From Hippasteria phrygiana (Eukaryota > Echinodermata > Asteroidea > Valvatida > Goniasteridae): a stretch of 64,000 nucleotides of DNA. The DNA lies in contig JAZGUH010000488.1 of assembly GCA_037893225.1 (NCBI GenBank), forward strand, positions 806,001 to 870,000, given 5' to 3'. The position numbers and the translations under genes were made by a program. Positions 30,889 to 40,142 of this stretch are shown in pieces (within the stretch, counting starts at the first letter, position 1; every line of letters starts with the position of its first letter). The notes below the pieces were generated by a model. That model did not search any database. It worked only from the letters and a program-made list of their open reading frames with translations, and was not told where the DNA came from.

Positions 30889-31028
30889 TAGCCTTTTAGG
30901 AGGTATGGCGGACACAATAGGAGGGCGCTATTTGATTTGGGTATACCTTTTGTGCTTGTGCCATACAAAAGGTATACCCAAATCAAATAGCGCCCTCCTA
31001 TTGTGTCCGCCATACCTCTAAAAGGCTA
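30889..31028. repeat. Fold-back MITE (TAGCCTTTTAGGAGG), copy 2, AT duplication
   Basis: It is nearly identical to 24044-24177 with a slightly longer loop, 140 bp. It is again flanked by AT on both sides (30887-30888, 31029-31030). Confidence 0.9.
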
Positions 31029-31034
31029 ATGTTT

Positions 31035-31210
31035 ATAGCTATGTGAGCTGCAAGACAGATTCTCGGCCTTGTTTGCTATGGAAATAAAATCCTCCACATC
31101 ACAATTAGTACAAAACAAATTATAAACAGGGCAGAGGATTCGAACCCAGGCCTCGTACTCCAAAGCCTTATGCGCTACCAATGTAGCCATAACAGCAGCT
31201 CGACCAAATT
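31035..31210 (-). repeat. tRNA-derived SINE, second family
   Basis: On the minus strand GGCTACATTGGTAGCGC (A-box region) is followed by GGGTTCGAATCCTCTGCC (B box). A body ending near AGCTCACATAGCTATAAAC follows. The body differs from that of the 5434-5669 SINE. Confidence 0.6.
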
Positions 31211-31224
31211 TGATTACTGCAACC

Positions 31225-31350
31225 TTAGAGCAAGTTCGAGCGGCGACCATTTGTCGACCACTGGTCGATTTTGCCTGGGACCCAACATGTATTTCGTATA
31301 CAGGTTGCCATGGAAAATCGACTAGTGGTCGCCGCTCGAACTTGCTCTTA
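31225..31350. repeat. Fold-back MITE (AGAGCAAGTTCGAGCGGCG)
   Basis: The arms AGAGCAAGTTCGAGCGGCGA and its complement enclose a centre with a second small palindrome, TGTCGACCACTGGTCGA. Half of a related copy is at 25016-25110. Confidence 0.8.
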
Positions 31351-31465
31351 GTTGTCTGAACACGTCACTATATCAAGCGCCCTCGTGCGATGTTTATGAT
31401 ATCTTATTGTATCTTAATCATGAATATGCATGATGGCAATTCTGGTCTACAAAAAAAATGGCGAA

Positions 31466-32136
31466 CTGCCCCAATTACGTAATAATATAATCCAGGCACA
31501 CAACTCCTCAGTGTAACTGACCCTGTGCATCGAAAGGCACTTAGATGAGACACTACGCCGCAAAAATCCGCTCCAGAACCGGCCTGAATGAGAAAAGCAC
31601 ACTGTATATATGGTTTATTATTACCCCGGTTAGGGTATACATGTTAATTTCTTTAATGTAATATGCAACATTTGTTTTTGCTGTAATTTTCAGAAATTAA
31701 TGGTTTTGGGGTTAGTATTTTTATAGAAAAAACTGTAACATTGACCTGTTTAAAGTTTCGTGTAAATTATGCTGGGAAAACAAGAGAAAAATGCTGTAGG
31801 CTGGTTCCCTGACCCTACTTCAGACAAAACAGAGCAATGTTTGACCCGGAAATGAGTCAGAGAAGTATCATGTTGACCTAAAAAGAAGTATCATGTTAAC
31901 CGAAGCAGAAGTATCATGTTGACCTGAAAAGTGTCATTTTGACCCGTAAAGGGGTCAGGCCAAATAGAACCAGGATCCGGGTTAAATCTGACCGGGTGTT
32001 TTTAGAGTATGTTTTGCACTTGTATGCCATTGCACATGTGTATAAAGTACGACGAATCAACCAACCTCCTGCATCTTTGCGATGTGTCTCGGTTGATGCT
32101 CAAAATTACTATAACTACCGGTACTGTTGCATCAAA
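31466..32136. repeat. Dispersed composite repeat, copy B (left part)
   Basis: Segments match 3870-4030 and 4900-5000 in the same orientation, for example CATCGAAAGGCACTTAGATG, GCTCCAGAACCGGCCTGAAT and GATGCTCAAAATTACT. It continues past two insertions to 36165. Confidence 0.7.
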
Positions 32137-32741
32137 AGGCCTTTTCACACTAGACAAAATCTCGGGGGTGGCCCCAGGGCGACGCGGGGTGAGAATGTGC
32201 GATGTTTCACACTAGCCATTTTCGCCCGGGGCCACTCTCGAGATTGGTCTCGCCCTGGGGCGAACTCACCAAAACTCCGGGCCAGGGAGATTTTTCAACC
32301 CGGGGCGAGACCGATCTCGGTGGTGGCTGCGGCGCGAAACGGCCAGTGTGAAACGTCGCACCGCGTGCGGGGATTCGTACAACCCGGGTTGAAAAACAGA
32401 TGGTCCCAACGCAATTTACGAAAGAAGATCAAGGTCATGTCAAAGCGCGCGCTATTGTTAATTGTGAAGCTTGGCCGAAAGCGCAGCGCACCGCGGGTAA
32501 TTTGTATAGTCGTACAGTTCATGGAGAAGACAATAGTTAAGAAAATAGAGCGGATTGGTGTGAAACGTACGTTCATGCCTAACCCCGGGGCGAGCTCGCC
32601 CCGGGGGTTGGTTAGGGTAGGTTTGCGCGAAACGAGTGTGAAACACGCGGGGTTGAACCGGGTTAAAACGCTGAGGCGGTCCCGGGGCCTCCCCGGGGCG
32701 AGTTCGCCCCCTTGGTTCGGCGCTCTAGTGTAAAAAGGCCT
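32137..32741. mobile_element. GC-rich fold-back element (AGGCCTTTTCACACTAG)
   Basis: The left end AGGCCTTTTCACACTAGA and the right end TCTAGTGTAAAAAGGCCT are inverted. The interior repeats CCCCGGGGCGAG-type palindromic words and a second inverted pair (GTTTCACACTAGCCATTTTC versus CGAAACGGCCAGTGTGAAAC). The matching region of copy A lacks it. Long spurious open frames here result from its base composition. Confidence 0.75.
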
Positions 32742-33044
32742 ATACACACGACCTGGCACACACATAATGTAACCACGCAACAGATTATTATTCATTTCTT
32801 TGTATCAAGGATTCCTCAATTATGGTGGCCCTGAAGGGACATCGGAAATCGTGAATATTCACGTCAATATTCACGTCAATATTCACGACAATATTCACTA
32901 CAAAACATCGGAAATCGTGATAATTCACGTCAATATTCGCGTCAAAAATTTCACGTCCCGCTCTCCGCTCGCAAATATTCACGTGAATTTTGTTTCAGCA
33001 AGCTAGGTGCTAGTTGTCAAGTCGATGTGCGCGTGCGAACTCAC

Positions 33045-33337
33045 GGCTGGTTTATAGTCGGTCGCGCGATGGTCGCCGCTACTAAAAATTGACGCGCGAT
33101 CCTCTCACGCTGCTAACTCTGATAAGTAATAATTATCGCAGCTAAAATAATGTTACGTTCAGCAGTGGCGATGCGTGATCGTCACACGTCGCATTTGAAT
33201 TCCAGACGCGCTGCGCGTATGCGGCGCGTTTGTTTACAAACGTCGCGTGGCGACTATAAACTGCACAAAAACGGCCTAGCGTCCAGCGACCATCAGCGTC
33301 GGGCGATTTTCATCGCGCGACCGACTATAAACCGGCC
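33045..33337. repeat. Fold-back MITE nested in the left arm of transposon A
   Basis: GGCTGGTTTATAGTCGGTCG at the left and CGACCGACTATAAACCGGCC at the right enclose about 290 bp. The right arm of transposon A is continuous at this point (inverse of ACTCAGTCGCGAATT), so this insertion is younger than the host element. Confidence 0.85.
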
Positions 33338-34147
33338 TTTTGTCGCGAAAAACAAAAAATAGGACGCATGCAGCAAAGGGAGCTGCATAAAATCAGTAGA
33401 TTCTGGAAACACTTTTCTGTAAATCTTCTACCATCTCAGTAATGATTACTTTTAAACATCGTCTTGGTTTCGGGTGATGCAAAAACTTGTGACTTCATGA
33501 ACCCTTAACTTAGAAAAACTTTCAACAGCATAAAACGCACGGAACGAGGAGGCCATTCAACCTCACGGTTGACTGCATTGTTCCATGGATGTAGTCAGTT
33601 GAAAACCTCCCATTGGAGACGTGCTAGAAGTGTCATTCACATAATGTGTAGGTGTCTTGGGCGGCGATCCGGGGGGAGGGACACGCCCCCAATATATTTT
33701 GGGGAAGGGGACGGCTGTGGCAGTGTCCCCCCCCCCCCCCCAATAATTTCCCCCCTTGCCATATACATTTATGGTTTATTGGCTTTACATGCACCAGAAT
33801 ACATACAGATCAGCACAAATTGTTTAAAATGCTTATAACAATATGGCTGGTTTTCTCCATCCCCTCCAACCTTGACGAGAAATCGCCACCTCTGCATCTT
33901 GTGTCAGTCCGATAAATACCCCCATTTAGTCCTACCTGCTAATAAAATGTTACTACATGGTACACACATTTGTAAAAATAATTTTTTTAAATGGACATTA
34001 TTATGTGCCCAAGCTATTTAATGCGTCTTAACTCAAAAGTTCAAATGAAATTCTCACCATTCTTTTTTTTAAGTGCTTCATCGGTAATGAAGCCGGGACC
34101 GAATTTCATCACATGGGGTGTCATATGGAAATCTTCGTCACGAGCAG

Positions 34148-34181
34148 GAATTAGCCAGGGGAGGATCCAGGATTTTCCAAA

Positions 34182-34215
<34 letters not shown>

Positions 34216-34460
34216 CGTGAAATCTACCAAGCAGCTAATGGTGAAGGCAAGTTGTGGCGCCTACGCCGAAGGCGTGCATGCCCGCCCTGTTAGAGTGGTC
34301 TTGGTGAATTTTCCTGTAATCTACAGCATATTTTACTCCAAATATAGACACAAACATAATCTATGTCTTGTGGGTTTTTTCTTGAAGGAAAAGGGGGTCG
34401 TGTGCCCCCCACGCACCCCCCCCCCCCCCCCACGCCCCCCTTCTGGATCCAGATTTGGCG
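34148..34460. repeat. G/C-run repeat with GGATCCAG ends
   Basis: GGGGAGGATCCAGGATTTTC with a run of about 30 G at the left; CCCC runs and CTTCTGGATCCAGATTT at the right. The inverted ends suggest a small element, but the homopolymers make its borders uncertain. Confidence 0.5.
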
Positions 34461-35959
34461 GTACAATATCGTCTACAGAATTCCTCTATAAATTACAGTG
34501 AGCACACCTTTTCAGCAGAGCCACGAAATTTGGCTCACTGCTGAAGGAGCGCGCACCTGGAACGGCACAAATCCCTACACCGTGGGTCCCATAAAAAAAA
34601 TAATGGGACGCCCGTGCACTCCATTGAACATTGAGATCGTAAACTCGCCACTTAACTTCTTTGTTGCACAAAAATAACTGAATGATGAGTTTAAAAGTCA
34701 GCTTTTCCTCTTCTGTGTGTGTGTGGGGGGCGCTCACAATATTCTTAATAATACTATTATTTTTTCCGTTTACGATATTTACAGGGGGGGGGGGGCGACT
34801 GGGGGGGGGGGGGGGCGACTGGGGGCGGCGACGACGCCCCCCCCCCCTCCCGCTACGCCGCTGCACAAAACATATACTAGCAAACAACATACTGCATGAA
34901 CACACATACGGCTGACGCTGCAGACCGTCTCAAAAATACCGTAGAAGATCTGAGTGCAAAATGCAAAAGGATTTGTTTTCAAAATTGAGATTTGATAATT
35001 CAGTTTTCAATTTTGAATTTTCAATTATTAATAAAGATGAATAAGGGCTGATTTTGAACTTTTGTTCTCTCTCTAGTAGTGAAAAAGATTTATAATGAAT
35101 TATTTTACTCAAGTACGGATAACTTACAATAAATCTATTTTATATGGAAAATGACGTCCCTTTAGTCGTCCATTCGAGTACTAATTAGTAGCCCGAATTA
35201 GCCTTTTCAAAAATAAAGTGTGCCCAGGGGTATACTCTTTTAGATTTTCAAAGTAAAGTGGGAAAAATTCGAAAAATGTGAGGTACATTATCTTTTTAGT
35301 GAAAGGTACTGCCTTTTCAGAAAATCTAATATTTTCTTAACCAATTAATAAAATAATATCTCATTTTAAACAGTTATTTTATGAACAATGGAAAGGTAAA
35401 ATATTTGTTTCGTGTACTAAAGTGTGCTAACTGGCCACTGTTGGAAAAACGTAATCTGCTGATTTTATGCAGCTCCCTTTGCTGCATGCGTTCTAGTTTT
35501 TTTTAATTCGCGACTGAGTTCGCACGTGCACACCGAATCGACAACCAGCACCTAGCTTGCTGAAACAAAATTCACGTGAATATTTGCGACCGGAGAGAGG
35601 AACGTGAAATTTTTGACGTGAATATCCACGATTTCTGATGTTTTGTCGTGAATATTGACGCGAATATTCACGCGAATATTCACGATTTCCGATGTTTTGC
35701 CGTGAATATTGACGCGAATATTGACGCGAATATTTGCGATTTACGATGTATTGACGTGAATATTCACGTGAGTATTCACGATTTGGGGCAAGTCGTGAAA
35801 TTGTGTCGTGAATATTGACGTGAATATTCACGATTTCCGATGTCCCTTCAGGGCCACCATACTCAATAGCCTATGATGCAATGTAGCTCGCAAGCCTCTG
35901 AAGAATAGACGAAAATATGCCCAGCTTTCCAAAGGGAGGAAAAACCCAGAATAATAGGC

Positions 35960-36150
35960 TAGGCTTATATAATTCCGAGGTTTTCCTCCCATTTAGTTCA
36001 TAATTATATATTAATCTGGGGAAACTCAGAATATATTTAGTTTATATATAATATTCTGGGGAAACTCACGGATTAGACAGGGACCGAAAACCAATTCACA
36101 TGTAGGCCGAGACGGGATTTGAACCCGGGTCATAGTTGTGGATGGTCAGG
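35960..36150 (-). repeat. tRNA-derived SINE, copy 2 (head truncated)
   Basis: The body matches 5434-5600 (AACTCAGAATATATT, GATTAGACA, GACCGAAAACCAATTCACAT). The B box is changed to GGGTTCAAATCCC, and the A box is lost where the tandem-repeat region begins. Confidence 0.7.
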
Positions 36151-36840
36151 TAAATGTATATTACTCACTCCAATACAGAGTAGCACTGCTGCAGCCTCTC
36201 AAAACCTTAACTCGCCGACTTTCTGCAAATTTCAGGGGGGGGGGGGGGGGGGAGGGAATTGGCATTGTATACTTAATTTAGTGGAACACATTAAATGAAA
36301 TGGTTTATCATTAGCCACGGTTTTGATTGTTTAATTTTTGGGAGTGCTTGTTTTCTGGTAATTTTCTTTCTGTTGAGTGGAAACATTATTGTGATTTTTG
36401 AAGTTAAAATACTTTTACATTTGGCGTCTATATAATAAGACATGATCTATGTACCCACCAAGTTATATTACTATTGAACCTTGTTTTGTGTTACAAAAAA
36501 ACCCATAATTTTGATGACGCCACAAATGACCCAACTTGGTGCACATCTATAACCAAAGCAATCATAAATATTATTTGAAAATGTTATGATTATGTCATTG
36601 CATGTAATATGCACACCTTTGAATGAAGATGAATGTATGTGTAACATTGTAAAAACCAACGGCTAACACTTTTTTAACACTTCAACGCGTTAATATTAAT
36701 ACTTTACACGTAAAGGTATAGGAGGCGTTGCACGCGATTAACACTAAAACACGTTTAAATTGGCGTTGGTTTTGATGATTATCAACGCTTGACGTGTTAA
36801 TTTAGGTAGATATTAACACTTTAGAATTCATTTATATGTA

Positions 36841-37801
36841 CAGGGTGTATCAAAAAGAAGTATACACTCAGAAAATTATCTCAAAAATGAAAATTTCAAT
36901 GTTTTTAGAATATGGCTCCATACATATGCGTAGAAAACCTTTCAGGCTTTAAAATGACACCATGATCATTTGGCGCATTTCATGCATGACTGATCAGGGG
37001 CTACATTTGCAAACCTTGTCAAAAACGGCTTGCGCACAAAAATGCAGGGTTTTAAATTGGATCAAAGGCAATAAGAGACAAATCCAACATGCGCCTCTTT
37101 TAATCACCATTTTCTGTGGAAATTTAATTGCAGGTTAATCTTCAAAATTACCACTAATCCTTTGGATACAGACTTCCGCCCTCCTCAACATGTCATTTAC
37201 GGCACGCCTGACCATTCCTCTGTCCTGTGTGATGATCGCAACCTCAGCGGTTATGCGTCTCCAGAGGTCATCAAGGTTCGCTAGTGGAGTTGTGAAAACC
37301 TTGGATTTGAGATGGCCCCCACAAGAAAAAATCCAGTGGTGTAAGGTCTGGGGATCTTGGGGGCCACTCACGGGGCGATTTACGCGATTGCCGTACAATT
37401 CTGTGAGGCGTTCAGTCACAATCCTTCTGCGGTGTGTTGGAGCGTAATTACGTTGAGGAGGGCGGAAGTCTGTATCCAAAGGAATGGGAGTCGTGTTGAA
37501 AATTAACCTGTAATTAAATGTACACAGGAAATGGTGATTAAAAGAGGCACATTTTGGATTTGTCTCTTATTTCCTTTGATCCAGTTAAAATACCCGCATT
37601 TTTTTGCGCAAGCCGTTTTTTACAAGGTTTGCAAATGTAGCCTCTGATCAGTCATGCATGAATTGCGCCAAATGATCATGGTGTCATTTTAAAGCCTAAA
37701 AGGTTTTCTACCCATAATGTATGGTGCCATATTCTAAAAATATTGAAATTTTCATTTTTGAGACATTTTTCTGAGTGTATACTTCTTTTTGATACACCCT
37801 G
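36841..37801. mobile_element. Mariner-like fold-back element, TA duplication
   Basis: Arms of about 300 bp start CAGGGTGTATCAAAAAGAAG at both ends. TA flanks it at 36839-36840 and 37802-37803. THAP copy 1 (29174-29193) shows the uninterrupted target with one TA. The centre keeps a transposase C-terminal fragment on the minus strand. The very long arms suggest it formed by an inverted duplication of the transposon's 5' part. Confidence 0.88.
37135..37420 (-). pseudogene. Mariner/Tc1-type transposase C-terminal fragment
   Basis: One frame gives WPPRSPDLTPLDFFLWG, the conserved stretch around the third catalytic acidic residue. The next frame continues HLKSKVFTTPLANLDDLWRR and ends RRAEVCIQRISGNFED with a stop. 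A frameshift separates them. The first two catalytic residues are absent. Confidence 0.78.
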
Positions 37802-38067
37802 TATTAAATGTGAATTAAAAGCCAAACTGGTTTAAGTGAAGTTTAAGTGTGATTATTTGCCGCCCAAAAATTGACCCCCCCTTTTTGTAATTTGTTGAGA
37901 CTCAAATTGAGGGCGCTGTTCATGACGTAGACCGAGGCACCGAAATTCATGGATCGACTCGATAGTCTGGACCCGGTAAATGACGCATGTACATCGTATA
38001 CTTTTAGTATACACACTAGGTCTACACGTGCAATTTCGTAAGTTGCAACAACTAACATCGAACTTAC

Positions 38068-38371
38068 CCTGTTTTGATTTTCTCCCTTTTAGCGAAGGCT
38101 CCTCATGGAAATGGGCCGTTAACTGCTTTCGCCTGTACCTTACTCACATCTGGGAACTTTGTTGGGATGGCAGTGGACTTGAGCATATTTTTAATGGTCA
38201 TCCCATGATTTGAAAATACCAGTATCGAAACACGACAGCTTAAAGTGGTCGCTACAAACGCTGAGAAGCTGTCCAAATTCTGCGATATTTCCCATCAGTT
38301 GGAAATAAATGAAGGCTTACTCCATCCTTCGTTGTTTTGTTGCACCCAGCAGCCACACACCTTGTCAGCAT
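38068..38371 (-). pseudogene. THAP zinc-finger exon, copy 2
   Basis: From the ATG at 38369-38371: MLTRCVAAGC, KDGVSLHLFPTDGKYRRIW, then a deletion relative to copy 1, and further on TIKNMLKSTAIPTKFPDV. The donor CAGG|GTAAGT is conserved with copy 1. Decayed. Confidence 0.7.
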
Positions 38372-40142
38372 GGCCAAAAACACTATATTTTCCTTAGATT
38401 TTGGACGAAGAATCGTTCTGCACACACACGTACATGTACACCCAATGCATACGCGTGATGAATGGGGCCGGCTCGCGCAGCATGCAGAATCTGTGATGTG
38501 CCTCGATCTACGTCACACACTTATGTTAATAAGGGTCCCACTCAGGGGGCGGAGTAGCTTGGACAAACGTTTTCAAAAAAAAATTCTCATATTTATTCTG
38601 GGAAATAATTGTCTCTGGATACAAAATATCATTGTCAAGATAATACTTTATTGTTTTAAGCAGGAATAATGCAATATAAATCCTAAATCATGTTTCCATT
38701 AACGCGTTGAAGTGTTCAAAAAGTGTTAGCCGTTGGTTTTTACAGTGAAGTGTCTCTCTGATTGAAGAAAGTTGAGGTTGAAAAGAAGCGATTAGAAAGA
38801 TCATGTATAGGCTAATTGTAATATGCCTTCCAGGATAGAACATTCTGAAGGACTAAAAATATCGATTGAATTGAAACAGCTAAATAGGTGTCTTTCTGTT
38901 TACAGAACATGCGGCTTTTCCGCACTTTTGCAAAATATGATCATGATCAACACGCAATGATCAACACGCAAAAAGTCGTCAACACGCAAAGCATGGCATG
39001 GGTTGCATGTATGTTGCGTGTGTGCGTGTAAAGTGTACATGTAGGAGTGGCATCAATGAGAACATGTATACAAAGTTTAAGGAAATTAAGTCAAACTTCA
39101 GAAATCGACCCGAAAGCACATGACGAACATGTTCTATGTACATATACGGTGTATATATATATATCCCGTGCTTGCATAGTGCAGAGGAGGACGTGCCATC
39201 GTGTACAGAGTCAATGGGTACTAGGTAAACCTTTAAAAATCGATTAAAAAAATGATAACCTCATCATGACGTGACCTCAGATTTACATGTAACCGAGTAC
39301 TATATGTACGCATGCAAATGAGGCATCCTCACCGTAGTTGCAGTTTTTGAGACATTGGACTATAAAAGTGCACATTAAGTCCATGTCGCGTTAAAGTCAG
39401 TCACATCATCGTAACGTCATTATAGACCACATTCCATTATAGACCATATTCTGACAAGAATATGAAAGATTCTAGTTGAAAAACAAATTAGACGATGAAG
39501 TCATCATAACGCCACCTAAAGTTCCCTCTATAACACGTCCCTGTCTACACATTTAATTCGATATTGGACCTGAAAAATACCCCCTTAAGTTAATGTAACG
39601 TAAAACCTGATAACGTCATCATGACGTTATCGGGACGTTTTTGTTAGGTATCTACGCAATGAGGTCTTTTAAAAGGTTTCAAAAGTCCAGGGCAGAAAAA
39701 CTGTATACAAAGTCTTGTACCGAAAGGGTTTGGGAAAGAAAAATAAGAAGAATCCGGAGAAGAAGAAAATAAGAACAAGACAGCCTTTTCCGCGTAATAT
39801 GCGGAAAAGCACAAAAAACATCTTGACAAAACAAAAGCTGGTTAGGCAATTGTACCAAAACACATAAAAACTGAACGAAAACAAAAGCTGTTCCTTCAAT
39901 TGCGCCAAAACAGCTAAGTAGGGTATTTATCAATCATTTTGACTCCAACTGGTATTAAAAACGCTTAGACAGATTACAAGAAGCGATCATAAGTACCCAA
40001 ATGATCTTCACAAGTCTGGAATAAATGATTTTTCGAGTTGAGTAAAAGTGGCGTGACAAATGCCCTGGTGGCCCTTTGGGAAACGGTTTTCTTATATTTT
40101 ATGGCAGTCAGCTGTGCATACATTAGTATGCAAACAGTTAAG

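Larger units (their letters stand above)
32821..35861. mobile_element. Long-arm fold-back transposon A (TATGG end, 6-bp TSD)
   Basis: The left end TATGGTGGCCCTGAAGGGAC is mirrored exactly at 35842-35861. Flanking CTCAAT occurs at 32815-32820 and 35862-35867. Copy A at about 5088-5115 shows the site with one copy (CCTTAAAAGCGTATAATG in place of CCTCAATAGCCTATGATG). The arms are built from a 12-bp tandem unit, AATATTCACGTC, in different numbers left and right. Then come non-repetitive inner arms (TTTCAGCAAGCTAGGTGCT; GCAGCAAAGGGAGCTGCAT). The right arm is about 407 bp. The interior (about 33400-35450) carries G-rich repeats and no transposase, so it is non-autonomous. Confidence 0.9.
36645..38747. 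mobile_element. THAP-domain element, copy 2 (CAYTGTAAAAACC ends, AA duplication)
   Basis: Ends CATTGTAAAAACCAACGG and, inverted, CACTGTAAAAACCAACGGC continue as about 50-bp arms (CTAACACTT..CAACGCGTTAAT). AA flanks both sides (36643-36644, 38748-38749), and other array units show the site with one AA (GTAAGTGTC, GTAAATGTC). It contains a mariner-like insertion and a THAP exon. A THAP domain plus a 2-bp duplication would fit ISL2EU-type elements, but without the catalytic domain this is a guess. Confidence 0.75.

Noticed and set aside
32000..32795. Overlapping open frames of 166-264 codons on both strands
   Set aside because: They lie in a GC-rich palindromic element, and both strands are open because of base composition; no domain was recognised.
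34118..34982. Gly- and Pro-rich open frames
   Set aside because: They are produced by poly-G and poly-C runs, which are also prone to sequencing error.
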